From Paroedura picta (Eukaryota; Chordata; Lepidosauria; Squamata; Gekkonidae), in the NCBI RefSeq assembly GCF_049243985.1, contig NC_135377.1, positions 33,557,255-33,621,254 on the forward strand: a stretch of 64,000 nt of DNA, in the 5' to 3' direction. Of this stretch, positions 35,541-44,262 are shown piece after piece (position 1 is the first letter of the stretch; each line of letters begins with the position of its first letter). The position numbers were made by a program, and so were the translations under genes. The notes beneath the pieces were generated by a model. It saw only the letters and a program-made list of their open reading frames with translations. It made no database searches and was not told where the DNA came from.

Positions 35541-36160
35541 GAAAGGCTCCTACAGGGTTTTTTTTCTGCTGGCTCTCGGCTTGGGGCTGCGAAAGGCTCC
35601 TACACGGTTTTTTTTCTGCTGGCTCTCGGCTTGGGGCTGCGAAAGGCTCCTACAGGGTTTTTTTTCTGCTGGCTCTCGGCTTGGAGCTACGAAAGGCTCC
35701 TACAGGGTTTTTTTTCTGCTGGCTCTCGGCTTGGGGCTGCGAAAGGCTCCTACAGGGTTAATGTTTTTCTGCTGGCTCTCGTGGGCGTGCCGGCTTGGGG
35801 CTGCGAAAGGCTCCTACAGGGTTTTTTTTCTGCTGGCTCTCGGCTTGGGGCTGCGAAAGGCTCCGACAGGGTTTTTTTTCCTGCTGGCTCTCGGCTTGGA
35901 GCTGCGAAAGGCTCCGACAGGGTTTTTTTTCCTGCTGGCTCTCGGCTTGGGGCTGCGAAAGGCTCCTACAGGGTTTTTTTTTCTGCTGGCTCTCGGCTTG
36001 GGGCTGCGAAAGGCTCCTACAGGGTTTTTTTTTCTGCTGGCTCTCGGCTTGGGGCTGCGAAAGGCTCCTACAGGGTTAATGTTTTTCTGCTGGCTCTCGT
36101 GGGCGTGCCGGCTTGTGGGCGTGCCGGAAAGGCTCCTACAGGGGTGTTTTTTTTTTCTCT
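35541..36160 (+). repeat. Minisatellite, 50-51-bp unit, about 12 copies
   Basis: GAAAGGCTCC recurs at 35541, 35591, 35641, 35691, 35741, 35804, 35854, 35906, 35957, 36008, 36059 and 36127. The unit continues with TACAGGGTTTTTTTTCTGC and TGGCTCTCGGCTTGGGGC. The two longer intervals (63 and 68 bp) share an inserted CGTGGGCGTGCCGG and a GTTAATG variant and lie about 318 bp apart. The array therefore has a higher-order block of about six units. Confidence 0.97.
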
Positions 36161-36196
36161 TCAGCTTCTCGCCGGCTGGAGTCTCGTCAGGCCGGA

Positions 36197-36235
36197 AGCA
36201 ACTGCGAGCCGCGCTGCGCGCGGCTCGCAGTTGCT
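36197..36235. other. Perfect palindrome 1 (18-bp arms)
   Basis: AGCAACTGCGAGCCGCGC, then TGC, then the exact reverse complement. It is the first of the hairpins in the GC-rich Helitron body. Confidence 0.97.
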
Positions 36236-36299
36236 GGGGCTGGGAATCGGAGGCTTCCCTTCCCCCCCCCCACCCATCCACCCCCCCGAGGCTCTCTGG

Positions 36300-36376
36300 A
36301 GCCTTCTGCCGCCGGCCGCAGCGGGCTCACAGCGTCTACGACGCTGTGAGGCCGCTGCGGCCGGCGGCAGAAGGCT
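36300..36376. other. Palindrome 2 (37-bp arms, one mismatch)
   Basis: The arms begin and end at AGCCTTCT/AGAAGGCT, with a three-base loop (TAC) near 36338. The only mismatch is a G-G pair, shared with palindrome 3. Flanked by the repeated C-rich spacer 'CCCACCCATCCACCCCCC' and GAGGCTCTCTGG. Confidence 0.97.
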
Positions 36377-36425
36377 TCCCTTCCCTTCCCCCCCCCCACC
36401 CATCCACCCCCCCGAGGCTCTCTGG

Positions 36426-36502
36426 AGCCTTCTCTCGGCCGGCGGAGCGGGCTCGCAGCGTCCACAACGCTGCGAGGCCGCTCCGCCGGCCGAGAGAAGG
36501 CT
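36426..36502. other. Palindrome 3 (36-bp arms, one mismatch)
   Basis: Same length (77 bases), same flanks and same G-G mismatch as palindrome 2. Seven arm positions differ from it and each is matched by the complementary change in the opposite arm. Confidence 0.97.
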
Positions 36503-36563
36503 TCCCGGCCCACCCCCCAGCCGAGGCTCTCACCAGGCGGGCCGCCATTTTCCGAGCGAGTGA

Positions 36564-36610
36564 AGCAGGCAATGGGGAGCCGCGCTTCGCGCGGCTCCCC
36601 ATTGTCTGCT
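36564..36610. other. Palindrome 4 (22-bp arms, one G-T pair)
   Basis: AATGGGGAGCCGCGC, TTC, GCGCGGCTCCCCATT (36571-36603) is perfect. It extends outward through AGCAGGC/GTCTGCT with one wobble pair. A YY1-like GCCGCCATTTT lies just left at 36541. Confidence 0.95.
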
Positions 36611-36632
36611 TGGGGCGGGATTGACACTCGGA

Positions 36633-36673
36633 GGGGCCAATCAGGAGCCGCTTCGCGGCTCCTGATTGGCCCC
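36633..36673. other. Perfect palindrome 5 (19-bp arms) with CCAAT boxes
   Basis: GGGGCCAATCAGGAGCCGC, TTC, then the exact reverse complement. Each arm carries a CCAAT box. ACTCGG/CCGAGT flanks extend it with a small bulge. Confidence 0.95.
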
Positions 36674-36750
36674 CCCCGAGTTTTTATCCCGGACCGGTCC
36701 CGCCCTAACTCCTCCCCACTACCCCTTACTCCTTTATACAGTCCGTGGCG

Positions 36751-36766
36751 CCCGTGGCGCCACGGG
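36751..36766. other. Perfect palindrome 6, Helitron 5' end
   Basis: CCCGTGGCGCCACGGG, ten bases inside the inferred 5' end on the minus strand. AGCCCGTGG next to the terminus resembles the AGCCCATTG next to the 3' end. Confidence 0.9.
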
Positions 36767-36963
36767 CTGTTTACAGATTGTATCTTCCTCCTCCTCTGCC
36801 ATGAACAAACAAAGAGGTTCCAGGAGGTTTCCTATTCAGGTACTGACTAGATTCAGCCATTCTCAGCTTCTGCAAGGCTGCTTTATTATGCATCCCCCAA
36901 CCCTACCTAAGGACTAGAAGTCTGGATTGCTGGAACTGTAGATCATTTTCTGATTTTAAAATA

Positions 36964-37196
36964 TCCCATGGTCAGGCGAAGCCAGGACCTCGGGGGTGGG
37001 GGGGGGGGAGGCTTCGCCGCAACGAGAGGAGCTGGCCCTGCTCCTTTCACCCCACTGAAGCTGGGCCCTCAGGTGGGGGGAAGCAGCATGGCCAGAGTGG
37101 TGGGGGCCCCGCCAGGAGCCCTGCAAGGCCGCCGGGGCCAGCAGCGCCCATGCTAGCATGTATTGTATTCCTATAAACAATGGGCTTTAAATCTGG
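36964..37196 (+). mobile_element. Helitron-like element, 3' end CTGG
   Basis: The 3' end AACAATGGGCTTTAAATCTGG (37176-37196) precedes a T and aligns with the ends at 33206 and, in the opposite strand, 35260. The partner arm GCGCCCAT...TGT is interrupted by about 12 bases. A GC-rich body with a G run lies inside. The 5' end (A|TCCCATGG) is a guess. Confidence 0.55.
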
Positions 37197-37280
37197 TATT
37201 AGATAACACGCTTTCAATGCACTTTAAAAGTAGATTTTCCTGTTCCGATCAAAAACACACTGAAAGTGTGCAGAATGTGT

Positions 37281-37485
37281 GCCAGCCTGATCTCACCAGA
37301 TCTTGGAAGCTAAACAATATCAACCCTGGTTAATACTTGGATGGGAGAACTCGAAGGAAATCCAGGGATGCTACCCATAGGCAGGCAATGAAAAACCACC
37401 TCAGTTTGTTATTGATTCATTATTGGAGGCCATTAATTCACAGGGTTGCTATAAGTCAGAAGCTATCTGACCACATTTCACCCCC
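37281..37485 (+). mobile_element. 5S-rRNA-derived SINE
   Basis: GCCAGCCTGATCTCACCAGA, TCTTGGAAGCTAAACAATATC, AACCCTGGTTAATACTTGGA and TGGGAGAACTCG form the 5S-like head. The body has 'GGCAGGCAATGAAAAACCAC' and CAGGGTTGCTATAAGTCAGA. Confidence 0.9.
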
Positions 37486-37849
37486 ACACAGAGGAAACAG
37501 GCATGTTGACTGTAAAATCCTAAATAAATACGCTTTTATCTTCTCAAACTGACTTACATGCAGAACAGCCTTGTAATTATACTATGCCTGTTCTAAGAGC
37601 TACAGATCAGTTACAGCATTAAAGAGGTAATAATGAAATGTAACCAGGCCACATGGATGTCTACAGAGCATTCCTCTCATCACTGAATCACCACAGAGTC
37701 CATGTTTATGAACTGGGAGGTGTCCAGTTAGAGCGGCTAAGTAGTTTTGCTGGTTGCATAGGCCAGGCTCTCCTAAGTTTCCTTCACATAGTTTCACTGA
37801 TTGAATATACATACATACATATGGGGAGAGGGGTGTTAACTGTTTTGTG

Positions 37850-38071
37850 TAAGGTGACCAGATTGTCCCACTTTTGGAGGGACATCTGGGGGTACCTGGC
37901 AAATTGTACTTATGTTGAAATTAAAATATATATATTACAGTACTATTTTTGCATTCTATGCGTTCTATTAAACTTTTTGTTACTCCATATGGACCAAATT
38001 TTTAATCAAGACCGCCCCCCCCCCCAGTCAGTGGTGTCCCGCTTTACCAATGTTAAAATCTTGTCACCTTA
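37850..38071. mobile_element. Non-autonomous hAT element, TAAGGTGACCAG family
   Basis: TAAGGTGACCAGATTGTCCC at the left end and GTCACCTTA at the right are bounded by the exact 8-bp duplication GTTTTGTG (37842-37849, 38072-38079). Sister of 22718-22971 in opposite orientation; contains an 11-base C run. Confidence 0.92.
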
Positions 38072-38479
38072 GTTTTGTGGCTTGGGGAGAGCTATCTATG
38101 TCCGAATGCCCATATCCTCAATATGTACTACAAAAATGTTCAGTCCGGCCCAAATAACGCTGCCATATCATGGTAGGTTTCCAGAAAAAGGTTAGACAAT
38201 CATCTGTCGATGATGCAGTCCCTCCCTGCGGGCGCCCTGTCTCTGGGGCAGGAGCAAGACCCTTCCACTGACACCCACCCTCTTCCTCCAGAGACAAGTC
38301 CCCGGGGCTTTGACTGGTTCTCCCTCTGCCTGGCCCTGGATTGCGTCCCCGTTTCCCCAGAAATGTCTGGCAGCGTGGTTTTCCTTTCTGCAACTCGTGA
38401 CTCGCACAAATTTCCTTCTGTATTCTGCTCGTGCAGCTTGCCCCACTTCCTCCCCCTGGAAGCCTCCCAGGCAGGCATC

Positions 38480-39060
38480 CAGTTCCTGGGCGAGGGAGCG
38501 GGGGAGGCGTGGACGGGCTGCGCGGCGGCCCTTTGCTCGGCGCCTGAAGCGCTCCTGCTACCGGGGATCGACTCAAGTTAAAGGTCGACGAGGGCTTGGC
38601 CGCACTTTCTTCGGGGCGGAGGCGTCCCTGCTGGGCCCGCCCCCAGCTTCTCCCTGCGGAGCCAGAAAGGCGGGAAGCGGCGGCCTGGGACTCTCCGCGC
38701 GGCCAGCGCCAAACTTCCCGAAACGCCGCGGGAGGGCGAAGGCGCCGGCAAACTTTCCCTGGCCGGAGCGGCAGTGAGCGCGCCGCCGCGGCCTCCGGAG
38801 CGGCAGCAAGGGCTCCCCCAGCGATGGGCCTCCTCGAGGCGCTCGGCCTGGCGCTGGGCACCGTGCTGGCGCTCTGCGCGCTGAGCCTCCTGGGCAGGCG
38901 GAGAAGGTAAGGGGTAGGCGCCGTCCCCGAGCCACGGGCAGCAGCAGTGGCAGCAAGGGAAGCCGGGGCTTGCCAGTCGGCCCGGCCAAATGCTCTGTGC
39001 CTTCCGCCCTGGCTTGGGAACCCAGCAGCAGCCCCGGTGCCCCGGGGGAGGGGGGGGGAG
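38480..39060 (+). promoter_or_regulatory. CpG island promoter region
   Basis: The stretch is strongly GC-rich and dense in CpG, unlike the AT-rich flanks, and it surrounds the predicted first exon. GC-box-like GGGGCGG lies near 38614. No TATA box is evident, as usual for CpG-island promoters. A transcription start cannot be fixed from sequence alone; it should lie upstream of 38824. Confidence 0.75.
38824..38906 (+). CDS. CYP7B1: Probable first coding exon, CYP7-family P450 (CYP7B1-like)
   Basis: ATG at 38824 has a good context (GCGATGG) and opens MGLLEALGLALGTV followed by LALCALSLLGRRR. The splice donor AG|GTAAGG follows at 38907, after 27 codons plus two bases (phase 2). A short luminal start, one hydrophobic anchor, a run of arginines and an intron directly after it is the layout of CYP7A1 and CYP7B1 exon 1, whose proteins continue GEPPL after the arginines. 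Those are endoplasmic-reticulum 7-alpha-hydroxylases of bile acid and oxysterol metabolism. The CpG-island promoter and the absence of exon 2 or 3 in the next 25 kb favour the long-intron CYP7B1 over compact CYP7A1. An in-frame ATG at 38596 would add 76 residues and is less likely. With so few residues, another membrane-anchored enzyme is possible. Confidence 0.42.
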
Positions 39061-39227
39061 CCAGTCGCTCCTCACCTATCCCAGGAGGAACCCCAGGCCT
39101 CGGGAGTGCGTCCCTGGGCAGTTGTGGGGGATGATAGCATCTTATGCCTCTCTCATGCAACTCCTCCCAAGCCCTTCCTGGCAACTAACTCCCCATTCGC
39201 AGCCTCTTTCTGCTGATGTAGAAAGGA

Positions 39228-39385
39228 TATTTTGTTCCAGTGTACCTGACGAAGTGTGCATGCGTTTGAAAAGTTATACCTTGAATAAATCTGCGTTGGT
39301 CTTAAAGGTGTCGCTGGACTCAAGACTTTGTTCTGTTGCTTCAGACCAGCGCGGCTGGACACCTGAATCAACATTCGTATCTGTT
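39228..39385 (+). repeat. Dispersed repeat with hammerhead-like motif
   Basis: CTGACGA (39247), a diverged hairpin, GAAAAGTTATACC, TTGAATAAATCTGCGTTGG, TCTTAAAGGTGTCGCTGGAC and 'GCTTCAGACCAGCGCGGCTG' follow in order. Lies about 320 bp inside the putative first intron. Confidence 0.8.
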
Positions 39386-39505
39386 CAAGTTCAGCATCCC
39401 CGCTAATTATCAAATATATTTGACTGTGTAGTGTGTGCACTGTACACTTGGTGCTGTCTAACCAACAAATGAGTAACCATTTACTATTTAGGACTGGGGG
39501 TGTTG

Positions 39506-39870
39506 GAATGTGCCATCAAGTTGCAGCTGACTTATGGTGACCCTGTAGGGCAGGGGTAGGCAAACTGCGGCCCTCCAGATGTCCATGGACTACAATTCCC
39601 ACGAGCCCCTGCCAGCGAATGCTCCTGGGAATTGTAGTCCTGGGAATTGTAGTCCATGGACATCTGGAGGGCCGCAGTTTGACTACCCCTGCTGTAGGGT
39701 TTCCAAGGCAAGAGTGTTCACGTGACTTACCATTGCCTGCTCCTGCTTAGCAGCTCTGGCCTTCCTTGGAGGGTCTCCAATCCAAATACTAATCATGGCT
39801 AATCCAGTTCAGTTTCTGAGTTCAGATGAGATCAGGCTAGCCTAGGCCAACCAGGTCAGGATTGTGTCAA
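39506..39870 (-). mobile_element. 5S-rRNA-derived SINE, antisense, split by a hAT element
   Basis: CCATCAAGTTGCAGCTGAC and TTATGGTGACCCTGTAGGG lie left of the insertion. To the right are TTTCCAAGGCAAGAGTGTTC, CCAATCCAAATACTAATCATG and AGATGAGATCAGGCTAGCCT, the antisense 5S-like head. Confidence 0.9.
39551..39691. mobile_element. Palindromic hAT element (141 bp)
   Basis: It starts CAGGGGTAGGCAAACTGCGG and ends with the near-exact inverse, with the 8-bp duplication CTGTAGGG on both sides (39543-39550, 39692-39699). The centre repeats TGGGAATTGTAGTCC in tandem. Inserted in a 5S SINE. Confidence 0.95.
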
Positions 39871-40354
39871 TTTATATTCAAACAATAGAAGTTAGATTGT
39901 TTTATTTAAGATATATCCTTCAAGGGGCATTTCTGCAAACTAAAATATCGCTCTGAAAATAATATGCTGTGGAGTGTCAACATTATCTTTCGGATAAATT
40001 TGTGATAAATCATTGTGATAAATTTGCTTTTTTAAAACAAATATGTTGTTTTTCTCTTCGTTTTATGTTTGCATATTCTTCTTAGCCTCTTGGAATCTAA
40101 GAAAATGAGGCAGGATCTAAGGATCTCCTTAGCCTGATTTTCTTTTTAAAGTTCTCAGGAGTGGCAGCACTGTTGTTGGAACCCGCTACTTTTGTTATTG
40201 CTGTGTCTAATATGTTACATGGGATTGTTTATTTTCTTGTTTGGTCGAAAGGTGACTTGAAAATTCCGTATTTCCCCCCTGTTTGGTAACACTCATGATG
40301 GATGGATAGATGAGAGCTTCTGGTAGCTTTCTCATCTGGTTACCTTCCCTGCTG
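39871..40354. other. No recognised feature
   Basis: AT-rich, no repeat or exon recognised; inside the putative first intron. Confidence 0.4.
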
Positions 40355-40600
40355 GCTGTGGTGTTGTGTTAAGATGCTGGCCTCTAATCTTGATTCTCTG
40401 CTCCTCCACATACAGTCAGCTGTATGACCTTGGGCTACTCGCAGTCCTGTTAAGAGCTGTTCTCATAGAACAGTTCTGTCTGAGTTCTCTTAGCCCCACC
40501 GGCCTCACAGAGGAGAGGAAGGGAAGATGATTGTAAGCAGCTTTGAAACAACTTGAGGTAGTGAAAACTGGGGTATAAAAACCAATTAATCTTTTGCCCT
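40355..40600 (+). mobile_element. tRNA-derived SINE (family C)
   Basis: GTGGTGTTGTGTTAAGATGC (box A region), GATTCTCTGCTCCTCCACAT, ACCTTGGGCTACTCGCAGTC and TGTAAGCAGCTTTGAAACAA, ending GGGGTATAAAAACCAA. Full length but diverged. Confidence 0.85.
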
Positions 40601-40837
40601 GTCAGTTAACAGAATATAAAATTTACTGTTAGGATACAGACTTTTCAAGAAGAGATGTGCTCTTTAAAATATACAGTAAAGGAATGCCTAGCTTTAGCAT
40701 TGTTGGGATTCTTATTCTGTAGAAGTCTCTGTACGTAGTTGGCTGTAAGATGTTATGAAGCATGTGTGCTTGAGCAGTGTGATATCAGTAGAGCTAAGAA
40801 AGGAATGTTCTTCCAAAAGACCTCTTCAACTGGCAGT

Positions 40838-42370
40838 AATTTATTTATTTACATTATTTTTACAGTTCAAGTCTTGTCGCTTGGACACAAGGCGGATTAC
40901 ACAGAGTAAGGACATGCAATCGATGGATGGGTCATTCAATAAACAATGCAATAGAATTAGGGGTGTAGAACCAACCAGAAGTCAAAAACAGAACTGAAAC
41001 AAAGCATAAGTATTAACATGACACATTAAATGATGCAAAACTCCATATAAGGATCCTGATTTTAACAAGAAATACACAGTAATATAGATCATACTGTTAA
41101 ATTCTGTGTATTTCTTGTTAAAATATTTTTCCAAGTATTTATGAATACAGGGCAACTTATTGCTCTGTTGAGTAATTCATTTTTGATTGGTTTGTGGAAA
41201 GCGGTGAGAGTGGGAGCCCTCCTAACCTCCTCAGGCAGGCCCTTCTGTAAGGCAAGAGCCGCAATGGAGAAGGCACGTATATGGACAGAAATTAATTTTG
41301 CCCTTTAGCAGCTTGGCCCCTCCGGAATACCTTACTCCAATGAGCAAAGCTGCTGTGGAGAACGTAGGTGATCTTGCATATATGAGGCCAAGGCCATGAA
41401 AAACTTTGTGTGTGATTTTAAATATCTAAAATTGAGTCTAGTAACTGAAGTGCCTGCAGATTGCTAGTAATATGCATTACCCATCTAAAGGTAAAAGGTA
41501 AAGGTGTCCCCTGTGCAAGCACAGAGTCATGTCTGACCCTTAGGGTGACGCCCTCTAGCGTTTTCGTGGCAGACTCAATATGGGGTTGTTTGCCAGTGCC
41601 TTCCCCAGTCATTACCATTTACCCCCCCCCCCCAGCAAGCTGGGTACTCATTTTACCGACCTTGGAAGGATGGAAGGCTGAGTCAACCTTGAGCCAGCTG
41701 CTGGGATCAAACTCCCAGCCTCATGGGCAGAGCTTTCAGACTGCATGTCTGCTGCCTTACCACTCTGCGCCACAAGAGGCTCTATGCTCCATCTAGCTAC
41801 TGCTAATAGCCAAGCTGTGTCACCAACTGGAGTTTCCAAATTGATCTTGCGGGGAGACCAATGTATAGTGCATTGCAGAGATCTAATCTGGATGATAAAA
41901 TGGCATGGACTCAGGTGGTCAGGTCATCTGTGTCAAGGTAAGGATCTATATTTCTTTGTGACTGCGGTAGCTTGCTTCTCCAGTCATAATTTTAGGTCCA
42001 GTATAACCACAAGGCTCTTAACTGAATCTGCAAGGGTCAGCTGAACTCCCTGTAAAGTGGGGAACACAACATTCTTCAAGATCTCCAACATTACCTCTGT
42101 CTTTTCAGGGTTAAATTTCAAGAGGTTCACTCTTAGCCAGTTTACCACAACAACCAGGCAATTATTCAGGACCTTTATCACATCATCAGGGTTTTTTAAA
42201 ACAATAAGGAAATATAGAGCTGGGTATCATCTGCATATAAATGACATCCAACCCCAAAGCTGTGAATTATTTAATCTAAGAGTTTTACACAGAGATGGAA
42301 AAGCATGGAGGATAGGATTGCACCCTGTGAAACTTCACAAAGTAGGTCCCACATTGATGACAACTGAGTC
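40838..42370 (-). mobile_element. L2-type LINE, 3' UTR to reverse transcriptase, antisense
   Basis: From the left: the antisense tail (TTTATTTATTTACATTATTT), 3' region, then coding sequence. On the minus strand at 42181-41984 it reads VVVNWLRVNLLKFNPEKTEV and SVKSLVVILDLKL, the reverse-transcriptase region with the N-x-L-K-N-P-x-KTE signature. A family-A SINE interrupts it at 41488-41788. About 1.2 kb of LINE is present, one of the longest copies here. Confidence 0.78.
41488..41788 (-). mobile_element. tRNA-derived SINE (family A) within an L2-type LINE
   Basis: A full copy with CCATCTA on both sides (41481-41487 and 41789-41795). It carries a 12-base C run at 41622-41633 where relatives have four to six C. 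Confidence 0.9.
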
Positions 42371-42404
42371 CGATTTGTGGGGAATGTTATGATCTCCTGC
42401 AGTC

Positions 42405-42495
42405 TTTCCCAGCTTTTGGGCTGATCCTGTGTTGAGCAGGGGGTTGGACTAGATGGCCTGTATGGCCCCTTCCAACTCTATGATTCTATGATTCT
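42405..42495 (+). mobile_element. CR1 LINE 3' terminus
   Basis: GAGCAGGGGGTTGGACTAGA, TGGCCTGTATGGCCCCTTCC and AACTCTATGATTCTATGATTCT are the last 90 bases of CR1. It is severely 5'-truncated. Confidence 0.9.
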
Positions 42496-42879
42496 TTTGA
42501 CCAAGGAAGAAATCTTGAAATATGTGTTAGACTTTAAGGAACTACGGAAGTGGTGACATGCCCCTTCAAAGAAGGGCTCATGGAATTAAGATGCAGGAGC
42601 CAACCAATCAACCCGTTGGTCACTTTCTGTTTCCATGGTAGAAGAAGAAACTAGGCCTGTAGAGCAATAGGGGAAGTGGGTTCCAGTGATATCTAGTGAT
42701 GTCAGCAGCCATCCAAATGTCTGGGAAAGGCCCCATCAAAGTCTGCAGATAAGTCCAACAAAAGCAAAAAGGAAGCATGGCTTTTGTCTACTCTCAGACA
42801 AGGATTGTCAACAGCAGTGTCATCTCTATGCCATAGCCCAGCCTGAAGGCAGGCTGAAAATGGTCTCGAGCATCCTTTT

Positions 42880-43173
42880 TCAGCTATTTTATTGTTGAGA
42901 ACTCCCTAAAACAGGCTTTGAGAAACCCCAGAAGTGGTATGATCATGTAGAATATAGTTGAAAAGCATAGCTGTGTGCATGCCCACTTGGGGCCCCTCCC
43001 CTTCCCACCCTTCCAGGACCATAATTGGACGTATGGAGGGGAACAGATCGACATGACCATATATGGTCATATCATGATAAATGTTTAACAAATTAAAAAT
43101 ACAAAAAAATTAATTCCCACCTATTCAGGAAGCCCTTCCAGGGGTTTCATGATATTCTGGTTGAGAAAGCCTG
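42880..43173. mobile_element. hAT element, GGTTGAGAAAGCCTG family
   Basis: Contains CTTTGAGAAACCCCAGAAGTG, GACATGACCATATATGGTC and GAAGCCCTTCCAGGGGTTTC, ending GGTTGAGAAAGCCTG. The left terminus is decayed. Sister of 62709-63041. Confidence 0.75.
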
Positions 43174-43510
43174 GTCTAAAGTTTATCCAAGAAGACCTGG
43201 AATTGATCTGCCTCTGCTCTCTCAATCACCAAGAAAGGGCAGGTTAGAGTCTGAGTGATACTTGGCTACAACATTTTTCTGCAGAGATTTTTTTTTAAGT
43301 AGTGGATGGGAACCCTTCTCTTTGAGTAGCTGAGGAAAGGTATCCTGAGTTAATGATGGATTCTTAATAGATACTAATATGCTTTTATGTCATATCTCTT
43401 TTTATGTAATATATATATTATAATAATAAAATCCATTCACACATCGCCTTAAGACATGCTCCCATTTCTTATCACTTGTTGAATGTTTTAGAGTTGTGTA
43501 AAATGATTTA

Positions 43511-43796
43511 AGAGCCTCTTGTGGCGCAGAGTGGTAAGGCAGCAGAAATGTTGTCTGAAACCTCTGCCCACGAGGCTGGGAGTTCAATCCCAGCAGCCGG
43601 CTCAAGGTTGACTCAGCCTTCCATCCTTCCGAGGTCGGTAAAATGAGTACCCAGCTTGCTGGGGGGTAAACGGTAATGACTGGGGAAGGCACTGGCAAAC
43701 CACCCCGTATTGAGTCTGCCATGAAAACGCAAGAGGGTGTCACCCCAAGAGTCAGACCTGACTCGGTGCTTGCACAGGGGATACCTTTACCTTTAC
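43511..43796 (+). mobile_element. tRNA-derived SINE (family A), sense orientation
   Basis: The head is AGAGCCTCTTGTGGCGCAGA with box A TGGCGCAGAGTGG and box B GAGTTCAATCCC. It ends GGGGATACCTTTACCTTTAC. The only family-A copy in plus orientation here. Confidence 0.93.
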
Positions 43797-44129
43797 TATA
43801 ATGATAGGGAGTCCTAATGATAATCCTAATGATAGGAAGTTAGCAAGATTAATAAGACTAATGCCATTCTAAGAATACATAGGAATAGCTTGAGTATATA
43901 GGCCATGTTTAATTTATCTGATTTCAGGTGTTGATGAAAAGGAGTGGAAAAATGGAAAATCAGACACAATGTCTGGGAATATCCTGCAGGATGTCTGAAA
44001 ATATAGCTGAATATGCAAAACTGTTGATGTAACAAGCTAAGGGAATTATTTTTTTGCAAAGCTTGCTTTTGCTAAGTTTACAGAAAACCATAAGTTCATC
44101 ACATAACAGTAAGATATATTTATCCACAT

Positions 44130-44262
44130 CACACAGAGCTGTAAGAGACTACAGAGGGCCATCCAGTCCATCCCCCTTCCTTCTTGGGGACTTAAAAATC
44201 ACACATTCCTGACAGATGCTGATCCAATCTCTTCCTAAAAACTTCCAATGAAGGACAAAATG
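44130..44262 (-). mobile_element. CR1 LINE fragment
   Basis: GGCCATCCAGTCCATCCCCC, TTAAAAATCACACATTCCTG, ATGCTGATCCAATCTCTTCC and AAAACTTCCAATGAAGGA are antisense CR1 3' sequence. Confidence 0.75.

Larger units (their letters stand above)
35260..36777 (-). mobile_element. GC-rich Helitron-like element with minisatellite and palindromes
   Basis: On the minus strand the 5' end reads A|TCTGTAAACAGCCCGTGG (36777 leftward) and the 3' end reads CTAG|T at 35263-35260. A 9-bp hairpin GCCCATTGT/ACAATGGGC (35271-35297) lies seven bases inside the 3' end. These are the Helitron hallmarks: insertion between A and T, no target duplication, CTRR end and subterminal hairpin. The body is CpG-rich. It contains, left to right on the plus strand, a 50-51-bp minisatellite and six palindromes. 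No Rep/helicase frame exists, so it is non-autonomous. Open frames of up to 390 codons across it are produced by the repeat and the lack of AT-rich stops. Confidence 0.75.

Noticed and set aside
35452-36624. 390-codon and 310-codon open frames across the GC-rich block
   Set aside because: They run through a 50-51-bp minisatellite and C-rich spacers in several frames at once. The repeats lack TA-rich stops, the predicted protein is pure repeat, and no promoter, splice or family support exists.
35260-36777. Parvovirus-like terminal hairpins or another viral origin
   Set aside because: The hairpins are internal and there is no viral frame. The A|TC and CTAG|T ends fit a Helitron better.
38118-39184. 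Long minus-strand frames (247 and 203 codons) over the CpG island
   Set aside because: GC-rich DNA gives long chance frames in all phases. They overlap the better supported plus-strand exon and show no domain.
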